A DNA stretch of 64,000 nt from Hydractinia symbiolongicarpus (taxonomy: Eukaryota; Cnidaria; Hydrozoa; Anthoathecata; Hydractiniidae). The notes under the pieces were generated by a model that was not told where the DNA came from, did no database searches, and saw nothing but the letters and a program-made list of their open reading frames with translations. The DNA is taken from positions 2,553,001 through 2,617,000 of the forward strand of contig NC_079888.1 in NCBI RefSeq assembly GCF_029227915.1, written 5' to 3'. This document shows positions 10,501 through 21,779 of this stretch, in pieces. The number at the start of each line of letters is the position of its first letter. Within the stretch, counting starts at the first letter, position 1. The position numbers and the translations under genes are program-made.

Positions 10501-12083
10501 TTGGCTAACATTAGCCACAAGGTAAAAATCAAGAAGAGGAAAAAAAATAGTAAATAAGGAGAAGAAATTCTAAATAACAGCACTACTTACTGTTCAACTC
10601 CTTCATAGTTTCACCAACGTTCTTGCAACCGTGCAAATAAGATAAAAATGTGTAAGTCGAGTTGATGCATTCGCAAATTCTACATTCGGCATCTTTACAT
10701 CGAGCGTTAAGTGATGCACAAAAAGTTTGCTTTCCGTTGTTTCGAAAGCTATCCAGTGATGTATAGAAGTCAGACTTTCGGTCTTTACCTTGTGACTCCC
10801 TACCAACATCCACTGCATGCAATGCAGTTATAACCAAGAGAAACAAAACGTAGAAATACTTTTGAAACGACTTCTATGAGTGAAAACACAAATTTAAATG
10901 CAACGTTGTTCAATTTAAATGGTATATACTTGCTAATATGTAAAAAAAAGAGAGATCTAGCTGAAAAAACTTCTTTTAAACCATACTTTTATACGGATGA
11001 CTTCATTACATAAATTATTTTAATTCTAGTTTTAAGAACTTTTCTATTAACTTAGGTTGTGCTTATTAATCAAGTCAAAAATGGTTATGAAATAACCCTT
11101 TTTGACTTGAAAAATCACGCTTTTAGTTACAACTTATGTGCATTCGAAATTGTGTGGTAAGACAGTAGAAACCAATACCAGAAATACAAATGTAATTTTC
11201 AATGTCGAAAATAAAAATCTTTGCGGGTCCCTGTCTCTATAATAATAGCCGTCGTCTGTCTGTCTTTGCGCGGACCCCCCGCTGAGTTAGAAAATGATGT
11301 TACGGAAACACGAATATCAAATGCGATATATTTTTATCCACTTTGTTGCGACGGGTAAATATAATGGACGGGCGAACCCGTAGATTTTTCCACGGGCAAC
11401 GACTAGTTTTTAATAATAACTCACTATTGAAACTAATTTAAGAGTATTGAAAACTTGCTAACTTAAAGATTGAAAAAGACCTCCACAGTTTTTATACTTA
11501 GTTAGAATCAAAAAGTAATAAATGATATTTAGGTGTGAAAAAACAAAATTTTGAAATATGTTGTTCAATGTTCTGATGTTGTAGAAAAAAAGTTTTTATC
11601 TTAAAATTATTTTGAACTAAAATTATGTTAGGTGTCGAAAAGCAACATTTTGACGTCACCATTGTGTTCAACATACTTCAACAGTCACTCAGAAACAAAA
11701 ACAAGGTAGCAAGTCACAAAAAGCAGCGCCCGTGCAAGCGAGTCATCAAATTAAAAGTGAGACAAAGACAGCCGTTTTATACCCGCAGAATCTTATCTTT
11801 ATGTTTCGCTTTCAATCAAGCATGATTTAATATACCACAGGTTTTAAAGGAAGATAACTGTTTCTAAAAGTTTCAAATGCTACCTAGATTTTTAATTAGC
11901 GTTAATTAAATTTCGTTGTATCAAATTTATCTTATTACCCAGTCTTAAGTGTTACACAACACAAGAAAAGATAACTGCTTTAATATTTAAAGTTCTTGCT
12001 AAGAGAAATTTATTCAACGCAGGTCGTTTAAGTAAAATGATGAGAATTACATAAAAAGAAAACTGAAAATCAGAACTAACCAT
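4129..12083 (-). CDS. single-pass receptor: signal peptide, Cys-containing ectodomain, Thr-rich stem, TM, tyrosine-motif tail (9 exons)
   Basis: Exons, in coding order: 12081-12083 (ATG then GTTAGT donor), 10591-10873, 9909-10144, 9693-9822, 8699-8874, 7259-7395, 5298-5332, 5041-5072, 4129-4545. The phases agree at every junction and the total is 1449 nt, or 482 residues. A signal peptide (KSFQKYFYVLFLLVITALHA) opens exon 2. The next roughly 190 residues have several Cys, including a cluster CKDAECRICEC, and match no fold I can name; a canonical Ig domain is not apparent. Exon 5 encodes a Thr/Ser-rich, mucin-like stem. Exon 6 encodes one membrane helix and a basic stop-transfer stretch. Exons 7-9 form an acidic cytoplasmic tail with many Tyr motifs. 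The layout (signal, ectodomain exons, spacer exon, TM exon, tail exons) resembles the Hydractinia Alr allorecognition receptors, but homology is unproven. The one-codon first exon is the least certain part. Confidence 0.75.
4593..5026. repeat. tetranucleotide microsatellite (AACG)n, about 430 bp
   Basis: This is an almost perfect AACG tandem array with only a few interruptions, including AAAG near 4981. It fills the intron between the two last tail exons of the receptor and ends only 14 bp from the 5' splice site at 5040. The open frame through it is a by-product of the 4-bp period, not a gene. Confidence 0.97.
5041..5332 (-). CDS. two small cytoplasmic exons of the receptor (5298-5332 and 5041-5072)
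   Basis: Exon 5298-5332 (35 nt) is bounded by TTTTTATAG and GTAAGTG. Exon 5041-5072 (32 nt) is bounded by TTTTTAG and GTAAAAG. Joined in phase between the TM exon and the last exon, they encode AQISVVKNGSSDSDYSEVNI followed by RQ. This segment carries SDYSEV, a match to the ITIM consensus (S at -2, V at +3). Both exons are too short to appear as open reading frames. They are supported by splice signals on both sides and by phase agreement. Confidence 0.75.
5338..6593. other. intron sequence of the receptor gene, low-complexity repeats
   Basis: Receptor intron between the TM exon and the 35-nt exon. From 6210 to 6475 it holds repeated AGTCGGCAAAAA and TTAGTCAC words in both orientations, ending TTTTTGCCGATTTTTT. 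This may be the remnant of a palindromic MITE. A G-rich stretch lies at 6060-6115. Confidence 0.5.
6594..6717 (-). CDS. candidate alternative last exon of the receptor
   Basis: A strong acceptor (TTTTTGCAG) is followed by an open frame of 42 codons ending in TAA at 6594. It starts in the same phase that the TM exon (7259-7395) leaves, so splicing TM exon to this exon gives a short tail containing VYFSGVGEPIVFEPDARQYQ. That tail ends the protein without the ITAM/ITIM-like motifs of the long tail. An alternative reading uses the internal donor GTAGGG to skip on, but the phase then only fits the last exon. Whether this exon is used needs transcript data. Confidence 0.5.
7259..7395 (-). CDS. receptor transmembrane exon
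   Basis: Exon between the acceptor TTTACAG (7396-7402) and the donor AAG/GTACGA (7258). It encodes a short acidic linker, then a helix beginning AVIIGAVVGIIIIIVLLIIY and a basic segment RQKRQKKNK typical of a cytoplasmic stop-transfer. A near copy of the acceptor and the first ten exon bases lies 39 bp upstream (acceptor ending at 7435), so a cryptic or alternative acceptor exists. It leaves phase 2, matching both 5298-5332 and 6594-6717. Confidence 0.8.
9546..9616 (-). mobile_element. SINE tail fragment
   Basis: About 70 bp containing CCTATTCTCATGCT, GCAGAAAGGATAG and ACACTTTTATAGT match the tail of the SINE at 34932-35070 in the same orientation. The tRNA-like head is missing. It lies in the receptor intron just after exon 4. 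Confidence 0.6.
11071..11109. repeat. near-perfect inverted repeat (hairpin)
   Basis: CAAGTCAAAAATGGTTAT and its inverted partner ATAACCCTTTTTGACTTG flank a 3-base loop, with one mismatch. It sits in the first receptor intron. It may be a short palindromic element; no function is evident. Confidence 0.7.
11234..11406 (+). mobile_element. non-autonomous Helitron (small copy)
   Basis: It starts TCTCTATAATAATAGCCGTC and ends with a hairpin-forming ACGGGCGAACCCGT, then CCACGGGCAACGACTAG before a T. These are the Helitron 5' TC and 3' hairpin plus CTAG. The interior contains GTCTGTCTGTC, as in the relative at 806-953. It has no coding capacity. The exact 5' base could be 11234 or 11236. Confidence 0.7.
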
Positions 12084-12099
12084 TTTATGATGCTTTGCT

Positions 12100-14753
12100 T
12101 ATGAAATTTTAATCTTGCTAATTAAAAAAACATCACTTAAACTAAAATTTTAATAGCAGTATCAACCACTTATCATCGATGTCTCTTTGATAGTCAATGT
12201 ATTAGTAAATCTCAAGCTATTATCTCATGACATATTACATCTTAAATAATCCTTTAACAATAAAGCACTGTAAATTGTAAAATGCAGTATTTTTTATTTG
12301 AAAAAGATCAAACAATGAGGATTAATAAATTATCCTGTTTGTGAGAATGCAATCGTCTTGTAGTGTTAGCTAGCTTTTTAAAACTTTTGTTCCATGATAG
12401 ATAGCTGCTTAGCAGAGAAAAAAAATTAGACAAGTTAGCAATGTAACCTCTAAATTCAGTGTCCTTAAATTGTCTAAGTTGTTTTGAGTGCCAATTTTTG
12501 AACAAAAAACGTGTTATTTAATACTTTTTTGTTTCTTTACACGCTAATGGCGTTGTTAAAGGTAACTCAATATATCACACACACTTTTAACGTGAGTAGA
12601 AACATATTTATAGAAACATATTAAAAACACAGTCGTAAGAAAAAATGATAGTATGAGTTCTCTGTATTCCACCCTTCCAATTGAACTTGTGTTTAACACC
12701 TATCTTGAGCACGGGCTGATGCTAGGGCAAGCAGGAAAAAATTATAAACAAGCAAAAACCTTAGTGTAGCTATGTGGCATGTGGACTTGTGCTTATGGAG
12801 TTCGCTTCGTAATCACAAGGTCTGTGGTTCTGTCCACAGCGCCAGCATGTTTAGCAAGTGTCTTTAACACAGCTACAGGTCAACTCATGCTATGTGAAAG
12901 GAATTAATGCTAAGGTTTACCTAATGTAAACATTCAGACCACATGATTCACATTGATAACAGTGTTTCTAACACTGAAGATATCCTGTATAATTAACAGG
13001 TTATCTATTAATCAGAGTTTAAATGCTTCGTTTTCCTTATAACATTTTTAGTTGCCTCACCTCTAGGAGCCTGGTAGAGTATCTGTATTACAAATTCCTC
13101 AAGGCAATGATGACTCCAATACAACTAGGAGAGTTAAGCTAGTTTTGAATTTTCGGAGACAAAACTAGCTTGCCTTTTGGTTTGCGTGGTGTGTGCGATC
13201 ACATCAAACTATAATGTTATATGTGTTGCGTTAGCTTCAAAGCATATTTATCCATCCTCCTTTAGGGCAATCATCGGTATTAAAGATCGTGTATTTCTTA
13301 AGCAAATAAAAAAATGTCGCAAGTTAGAAGAATATGGTAACCTAGCAATTTGTTTTCAAACGTTTATGGCGTTTATCAAGTTCATCTTTTCACAAAATCT
13401 ATTTATAGAACAAGTTTTACACCATTTTGATAATTGACACCTACCACATCCATGATCGACGTACAGAAAATTACATTCGTAGAGCGATGACAAGTGCCGC
13501 ACCTTCGTGACCATAAATTTCGGACTGGCCATAACAAGCCTGAGTCATTGGGTGAGAAGGGCTGTTAATTCCGGGAGTTTTATTTACGGAAGCTTATTCA
13601 AGGAGGGCGATTTTTAGCAACATTTATATGAGCTTCTATAAACGCCTTTAAGAAAATTTTGCTGGAAGAATAAATAGCTAGCTTGCGCTCACATTAAAGT
13701 AGTCAGACGGTTCTTTGTATAAATACTTAAAGAGGATCTTCTATTTATAAATCCCTATTAAGTTGTAAGAGAAAATTTCACGAAGATGAAAATCCAATTA
13801 GATTTTAATTTTTGGATCTAGTTGGATTGATTTTTCTTTTTTCTCAAAAGGGTGGAAATATAATTCGTTTTGGAGACATGTTATACCATTCTAGGCATAC
13901 TCAACCTGGTTTCCAGGGCTCTTTTATACCTAGAATATCACAGGAATACCTGTCCAACGACCGACGAATGAACAGTTGTCGTTTATAGATGTGGACCACT
14001 TAGAACCTTATTTGTATAATGATAATCCATTGACTTACGCATTGCAAGTTTCTTCGTTTTTTAAAAAATTCCAGCCTCATGTAGCTTATAAAGATTAAAT
14101 TTAACCAACCTCGCCCCCAGGGCTTTTCAAGTGTTTTATAGTATAAATACCTAATGTCCCATGTGGGGGGGGGAGATTGGGATTTAATCTCAATCATAGG
14201 CATTACAATCGCCAAATTGTAAGAATAATTTTGGCTTTTGAATGAAAACAAGTCTGTGGTAAATAGATCAGGAAACAAAAGTATTTTACATCTGTTTAAA
14301 CATCATTTTGAGCATGATTTGAAATTACAGCAACATTAAAAAAGCGCGCCATTTTCTTTCTACAAAAGACGCAGTTGTAATGCAAAAACCTTCACGCTAG
14401 TTCTCTGCTCAGGGCTCTCTTTTTCACACTCACCCGTTGCCTAACAAGTTAGTGTCAACGTTATCAATAAACCTTCCTCAAACAAGAGAAGAAATTCTTT
14501 GCTCAGATGTTTGTAAAACCATAAGATTTTACTATAAGTTACTGAAGTTCAGTGGGTACGTGAAATGACAACAATAACTGAACACGTTTAATTGGTAATC
14601 TATTTTGATATTTTATTATTTATATTTTTATCCCATACTCTTTTAATTTTATATTTTAGAAGAGTTAGTAGTTCTCCAGAAGCAGGTTGTACTGTTTACT
14701 CGTTAACAATAGCAGATGAAAACCATCTGACCTGACATCTACACGTTCTATAT
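12100..14753. other. intergenic, with one SINE
   Basis: No convincing gene on either strand apart from a tRNA-derived SINE at 12763-12900. Fragments of a CCAGGGC-centred repeat word occur near 13905 and 14110, and an 11-base G run sits at 14163. Short open frames here have composition typical of random AT-rich DNA. Confidence 0.5.
12763..12900 (+). mobile_element. tRNA-derived SINE
   Basis: The head resembles a tRNA promoter: an A-box-like GTGCTTATGGAGTTCGCTTC, then about 25 bp later a B-box-like GGTCTGTGGTTCTGTCC. The tail (CAAGTGTCTTTAACACAG, CAGGTCAACTCATGC) matches the better preserved copy at 40040-40215. Confidence 0.65.
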
Positions 14754-17700
14754 TTAGCAGGAGTTTGGTTGGGCATTACCTACAAAGAAAGTAAATGTAC
14801 GGTTGTGAATAATGTAAATAAAAATAGACAATTTACCAAAGTGAGTTGGTGAGTGGATTGTTGGGTGGGTGGGTGTATCAATTGTATAAGTTAAAATAAA
14901 GCACATCTTTAATAGTCTTACCTGCAGCATTTTTGCAATAGCTGTCGAAACTATCGAACATTTCATTCTTGTTAACATTAGGTGGAGCATAATATCGAGA
15001 ATAAAACTGATAGTTTGGCATCATTGGCGGTCTTCTTATTTTGCTAAAAACAAAAAAATAAACAATTATAAGTTCTTTGTTTTTTTGTTTGTTTGTTTGT
15101 TTTTTGATTTGTTTCCTTACCTCAGTTTCAAAGCTTGCTTGGTAACTGATGTTACTTTGTCCAACTGCGCATACTTCAGGTTGCTAGATCTGCAGGAAGA
15201 GAAGAAAATGAATAATTTTACAGATGAAACAGCAAATTTCTTCTTCACTAGACCTGTCTCCTGTAAGTAAGCTATAAACTGAGCAATTAAACAAACTTAT
15301 AATATAAAATGTATAATACCTTTTTGTTTGTTGTTTATATTTGTCTCCTATATATTTCAACTGGTCATTCTGTCGTTCATTAGCAGCATATAAACCCAAA
15401 GATATTCTGTCTACATCTTTAACTAAAAACAAACAATTACCAAATTACCAAACATGATATTTCAGAGCAGTGACTACTTTAAGGTAGGAAGGTAGGATTT
15501 GTATAAGAGATTTACTTGGCCTAAACTTAAATATTATCTTCTCAGTTTGGTCTGATTTATCTAGGTCTTTTGACAAGTCGAATTTCCTAGCATATAAGTG
15601 CTACTACGCATGTGCAGTAATCATATGGTCGGTGTAAAACGAGGTTGCAGCCTGAAATCTTTCTTCAAGCGAAATAAAACTTTTAAAAACTGGCAAACGT
15701 CGCCTGAAAGTTACGAGAGGTCAATAACAGAACATAGTTATAAAGAGCTAACAGCTTTGAAGGCTTTGGAATATTATCTATCAATGTCGAGATTATTTAT
15801 TCGCAATTGCCCTTGAATGCAAGAGAGAAGTAAGAAAAGATTTATTTGCTAACCTATGTCATCTGCTATTTCTTTGTATTGTCTTTGTGCGCTCTAAATA
15901 GCAAAAAGTTTTGAAGGCTTATTCGATTTAGCAAGAAGGGAAAAATCACAGTTAAATATGCTTGAAGACCTTTATTTTCCTCAATCCACAATCCTTGTTG
16001 TGTTTATAATTACTATTTTTATATGACGTAGCATTTTGTTTCCGTGGCCCTATTGTCTTCTCCGTTCGGGCTCATTGGCGCCGAGAAAGGGTTTACGGGT
16101 TCCACTTGTTCGGAAAATTAGTACGTGGTGTATTTGTACTTTTTTTCCTGCGTTTGTGCGCACTTGAAGGCTGGAAGTCAAACTAAGCAGTCGCAGTCTC
16201 AAAATCTCCAAAATAGTCCTGTTGAAGTCTTATCCTTCAGTGGCTTGAGTGTCAATGTCTGATTACTACAACAACTACAAACATATTAGCTATACAATAA
16301 CAAGTTTATGCTTTATGTTTGTGCTAATTCTCGTATTTTTATTACGTTCTGTTTCAGTATTATACTTTCTGTTTTGTTCTGGCTTTTAACACGAACACAC
16401 AAGTCATGTCTATCAGTTTATCATGATCGTTAACAGTATCGTCTTTGCAGTTGTATCTTTTTGCCCCAAGCCCGCAACACCTACCCCCCTTCTTTGAAAA
16501 AGAACTTTACATTTAGTTACTTTCTAGGAAGTTAGTTCAAGATCGAATCGCAAGAATAATGAAACCAAACTTAAGAATAACATATAAAATACCTTGCTGC
16601 TACTGATAATCATAAACAACATCAAACCAAATATTAATACATCTCGCCATGTTAATTCTCCAACCTCATCTCTTACAAAAAACAACAAATGCTTAATTCT
16701 GTGCTGGATTAGTTTTGGTACGTGCGCGTTTAAGAGATTTTTAAATATCCTTTGCATTGACTTTAAAAACAATTTACACAGCTTGATCAGGATTTCAATC
16801 TTTTCTCGTATACCTAAAAGAAATATAGTATTATATAATGTTGCAAAATATTGCAGTGATAATGTTTCTCCTATAATTTTTTGTGATATAAACGAAACAG
16901 CAAGTAAACATAACAGCTAACTTACTTTCTCGCCATTCTTTAACGTTACCAATATACACGACCAGTTCTTTTTCTTCTTTACAATTCAACTCGACAGCAT
17001 CTTTAACTCTTTCCTTTGTAGATTTTAATCTATTCTCTGTGTAAGGGCCATTGGAATGAAAATCAGGTACATTGTGCCAAACAAACTTATTCCAGTAGAA
17101 TTGGTTATTATGATAAGTATTCTTCTTCCATGAATTACCATCCTCACAAATGTTGTCTTCATTCAAATAGTTTGTAAAAAGCTTTGCTAATGCTGTTGTT
17201 GGTGCGTTTGTTGTTTCCATCTTTACTGTAGCTACTGCTTTTGCAAAGGTATAACTGAATACAACTGTATTTTCAGTTGTGTTTAAACGATGACTTCCAT
17301 CGTTGCAAATCTGGTGTTTCTTCCATTTTAAGTAAGTTCCAAGTCCATTATGAACAGCTGGAACTGCGTGGCTTAATCCTAAAAACAAGTAATGTAGCTA
17401 GCGGATTACTTATTTTCTAATTCGTACCTTAAACGAAAATAACTTTATTCATTATTGTCTTTACTTCTTTATAACTTATAGTAAAGTCAGTCTAGAAAGG
17501 ACTTAGTCAGTCTAGAAAGGATTGTAGATTCAGTCTAGAAAAGTACAGCAAGTGTCGTACATTATCTAACACAAAATATTCCGTATATATTTCTTTCCTC
17601 AATATATGTCCTACAAATATCATTATAATCTTGGGTGGGAGGGTCAATTCTATCGACTTGTGATGAGTCGGAAGACGATACACCCATAAAAAAACTAGGA

Positions 17701-18135
17701 CACGTGGTAAAGAAACAATAATAAATTCGTATTCTCTTGAGAGAAGCAACTTAAGACCCTGAGTTTTAAGTCCAGCTGTAACAACTTTAAAATCTATGAG
17801 AGAAAACACGTGTGCAATTCGTTCTAGTACTATGTTCTTCATTGTATATATGCATCATAACTTTATATATCTTCCGTTAGAAAGCAAGTTGTCTTGATAT
17901 TGTAAATATATCTGGTTTTCCATCAAAATCTTATCGTGCTATGCTTACTTTAGAACATCAAGACATGCCTCCAAATAAAAGTTCATTTTCAAAAAAGCCA
18001 GCAATGTATTTATCACATACCTTTCACTTTCTTTTCCGTTGCGATCTGTTTTAATGAAGAGTTATAAATATAGGCTTTCTCAAGCATGAAACTTGCTAGA
18101 AGGATGGAAATCACTTTCACAAGAATCAACCACAT
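14754..18135 (-). CDS. unrecognised secreted or membrane protein, 8 exons, 382 aa
   Basis: Exons in coding order: 18021-18135, 16926-17378, 16593-16813, 15854-15893, 15320-15422, 15121-15189, 14922-15043, 14754-14779. All junctions have GT/AG and agree in phase; the total is 1149 nt. The first exon opens with ATG and a signal peptide (MWLILVKVISILLASFM). The long second exon has a few Cys and no repeats. Exon 3 ends with a hydrophobic segment (DVLIFGLMLFMIISSS), probably a membrane helix, preceded by a basic amphipathic stretch. Exons 4-6 are charged and likely helical, possibly a coiled coil. Exon 7 is rich in Pro, Tyr and Asn. I recognise no family. The predicted plan is a lumenal or extracellular domain of about 210 residues, one helix, and a C-terminal region of about 130 residues. 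Confidence 0.7.
17489..17541. repeat. short tandem repeat (AGTCTAGAAAGGA)
   Basis: Three imperfect direct copies of TCAGTCTAGAAAGGA in an intron of the eight-exon gene. Nothing suggests a function. Confidence 0.6.
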
Positions 18136-18960
18136 CTTAACTCGTCAAGACTTAAAACAAAGTCACTTTTAATTTTGTGTCGCGTTGTATTTGACGTCAT
18201 TTTCGCACGAAAACGTCATTCAATGTCATGTCTTCAGTATGGCGTGACGTCTTTTGCGTTTCACGTGAAAAATCCTTTTTAAGTTTCTCTAGGTTTCATT
18301 TCACCATAGTCGGATGACTAACTGATGAAAGATCGTGAGTTATTGCGTGTGTGTAGCCATAATTATGGCTTTGTGTGGGAAGAAACGCAAATCTGGTTTA
18401 ACCGTAAAATCTGCCAGACATTAATTTCGGTTTCACACGCTTTTTTAAAGAGACAACCTGTCACTTTAAGTTAGATCAATCTTCTATACCAGACCGCAAG
18501 GTTTTTTGAACAATAAAAACGCTTACACTTTCCCTTCAAGTTTTCTTCTTATTATTGTCTTATTCTTAACAATATATTTGGCATCCATTAATATACACAT
18601 GGTTTAATCGCCTAGGTAAAAAAAATATAAAATATAAAATCTACATAAATGCTAAAATGTTCAAGAAATCCTTGTGGCGAACAAATAGAGTTTCTTTCTT
18701 ACAGACCACATCGGGGTGAACAATCTAAAATGCATAACTCTTACCCAGAACAGATTCATGGTGAATTCTACTTTTTTTACATATTTAACTTTTTAAAATG
18801 TTATTACAAAACATAGCCAGATCAATCTATCACCATGGATATTAGACAAACACAAGAATATTCTCGCACGGAGAAACCGTTTACGCAAAAGACGGTACTT
18901 TCAGAATAAAGCAGAAGCACATGATCACCGTCACCACGATAGTTAAAAGTAGCAAGCCGA
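18136..18960. other. intergenic, promoter side of the eight-exon gene
   Basis: Upstream region of the minus-strand gene starting at 18135. Several CRE-like TGACGTCA or GACGTC words occur at 18192-18256, but these are common in this genome and may be chance. No coding sequence is seen. Confidence 0.35.
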
Positions 18961-18968
18961 CTGCTGCG

Positions 18969-20570
18969 TCAATTACCACTTAGGGTGATGCCTTGCTTCT
19001 TAAACAGGATTTTAAGATTTTCAGTAGGAGACTTGTCACCTTTTACGATCTTCGTTGAGGTCTCTTTAATCGACGCCAACTGGGTCTGAGTCTGAGAGGA
19101 TAATAATCCATGAGCCACTAAATTTTCAATATTATCTTTCGCTTTAGCAATGTCTCTATCCCATATCCATTGGTAATCTTACGATATCACAAGGCGCGCC
19201 GTTTTTGCCTCCAGTCCCTTTACTCCCCCCCCCCCCCCCCCTTGACAAAAGTTACCCTGCAATGTTTGGAGTTTCTGGTTCAGTCCACTGCGCTCACGCT
19301 CTGTTGAAAGATTTCAATGAGGATATTTTCAGGCAGCAGCATCATTTCCACATCACCAGGATATTCGTCAACATCGATAAGGTTATTTAAAATTCTTTGA
19401 GCGACCTTAATTTCCATGTTGAATGTTATGTAATTCGTGGAGCGAACAGCCCGTAAACGTCCTGCCTTTAGATTCCTTTTTATTGCACAAGCCGATCGTA
19501 AGTCCCCATTCTCTTTATACTTACGTTAGTTATATCAAAGCCACCATAAAAAATCCTATATCCTCAAGCCACCATATACATACATACTTACATTCATTCA
19601 TACATATACGTGGACACATCGAACATGGGACAAAACGATGTTATTTTTCCTGGGAGACTTAAGCTACTTTTTGAATTTACCAGCATAAACAACAAACGCA
19701 TCATCGTCAACAATATTGGAAAAGTATCATACAGAACCTGCGCATCGCCCTGAACGGCAAACAAGGTGCAGAATATTAACGACTACAATTACTTGCTTTA
19801 TATAGGTATATCAAATTTGAATGCGAGAATAACCTGATCCTCAAGGTTATCAATTTAAACGATTGTACAATACGACCCTTACAAGTTAAAGCGAGTGATC
19901 ATGCAGGCACAGGTGTACAGGAGTTACTTTTGTATACCTCTGGGAAAGATTTTTTTGAGTTGGTGAGGGTTCACCTTTTTAAAAAACAAGGACTACACGA
20001 TCAATTACAGTTTGTATTACACTGTGCTCACTATGGAGATGTTATCAAGGATGCTGGCACGGTTCCTACCGGTCAACAGGGACAAGATCTCTAATACTTC
20101 CCTACATTTCCACAAAAAACCCACAAAGGTTTATATTATCGAATGAAGGGCTTGCAGTGCCATGGTATCCAATTATAGCAAATTCGCACTGCCCTTTGAG
20201 AGGGTACTGCGAATGATGAAAAGAGAAGACATGAGCTACAATGTACAGCTTAAACCTTGAACAAGAGTTAGAAAGATGTTCCTTTGCTATTTGTAGGCCC
20301 AACAAAGCGCAAGTTCTACTCGTACGCGATGCTACTGCCATATCGAGCAAATTGACAACCTGTTTGCCTCTTTGTGGACTTTGGATCACTTTCTGAAGCT
20401 AACCTTCATGGCAGCGGAAACCCATTGTTACGCTGTTTGGGCGAGTTCCGAATAGTGTGGGCGGTTTCAGAGGCCAACCGCCACTTTAATTAAAAAATTC
20501 GAACAAACTTGCCCTTATATATGCAAGCGTTTGCGGCATATCGGCATCCTCTTGCTAGACATGTTTTAAC
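18969..20570. pseudogene. decayed coding remnants of unknown origin
   Basis: This block has a more even base composition than its surroundings and several protein-like but broken frames. Minus 18969-19166 reads an acidic helical peptide containing KAKDNIENLVAHGLLSS and ends in TGA. Minus 19280-19417 is a 45-codon ATG-to-stop frame (MEIKVAQRILNNLIDVDEYP...). Plus about 19785-20093 is an open frame of roughly 100 codons without an ATG, containing SDHAGTGVQELLLY. Minus 20102-20389 is another open frame. The orientations are mixed and a 17-C run splits it at 19228. It may be a degraded large DNA transposon or integrated element; I cannot name the family. Confidence 0.35.
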
Positions 20571-21779
20571 CATTCCTCTCGTGATCCAATGTTATCATAA
20601 AAACATCAATCTTTAGAAACGTCCTAATTTCGCTGCGAACAAGGTTCAGCGGCTCAAATCGTTATTTTGACATTTATAATCAATATTTATAACAAAAAAA
20701 GTTTGGTGTATTGAATGAAAAAAAATGATAGTTGGAAATTCAAAGCAGTTAAAAAATCGCATCTTGGAAAGGTAGAAACAGGTTGGTGCTAAGTTATATC
20801 CATTTAAGAACGGTTTCTATTTTTGTATCCTTAGCAAAGCAGATATCTACTTAATCGTAGGCTTAAACACGCTGCGGTTTTGACCAACAGCTTTTTCAGG
20901 CTAATTTCTCGCCGAATAGACAGCGTACGGGCGTTAATAATTGAGAGAAATGTCTAACAAAAGTAATTATTATTGTTTAAAGGAACATACAACATAAATA
21001 AGCGTTTTAAGAAACTATTTAAAAAACATTGAAAAAAATGAACAATAATGAGAGAATACACCCCGAAAGAAAAAACACACAATATTTTCAATGTTATACA
21101 TAAGAATATGTAGAAAGAACTTGAATTAACATGAAAGCGAAGAAATATCACATTTCTTGCTATTTATTTAAAAAATATGGTATCGAAATTCAAGTTTAAA
21201 ATAATATCACTTAGCTAACGTTCTGATATAGTATGCAGGGGCGGATACAGGAAATTAAACAAGTTAGTCCATTTTTTTACAAAGTGACTAAGAAGTGGGC
21301 GTTAAAAGTACGCAAGGCGTTAAAGGGTGATTTTTAATAAGCGTATAAAATCCCATTTTAAAAATGCATTACAATCAAGATGAGAAAAACCAAGCAGGGA
21401 CATGTTTATATATATCTTAGTCGTTGATTTAGAAAGAGCAGCTTATTCTGGTTCATATCTACTTTTAATTCAAAAGTTCGCAGTGCCAGGCACAACAACT
21501 TTCTTTATCCAACTTAACTAAGAGCAAAGCTTTAATAAAAAAACATTACGCGAAAATAAATCTTCGCAAGTAATATGTTGTTTATTATATTATTTTTCTT
21601 GCGAAAAACTATTGTAGAACGAAGTAAAGCATCTTCTCTTTACGTTTTTAACGGTTTTCAACGGTTTTTAACGGTTTTTTACGGTATTCCACAGACCACT
21701 ACCCTTCTTAATACAATATTCTTGACGTACTCACGTACTTATGTCAAAATTACGGGCTTGTCTTGTACGTTTTACTGAA
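20571..21779. other. intergenic
   Basis: No gene seen. A stretch at 21236-21255 (CAGGGGCGGATACAGG) resembles the outer end of some hAT MITEs, but no partner end was found. AACGGTTTTT is repeated about four times at 21645-21690. Confidence 0.4.

Noticed and set aside
21236-21500. hAT-type MITE starting CAGGGGCGGATACAGG
   Set aside because: No matching inverted end or 8-bp target duplication was found.
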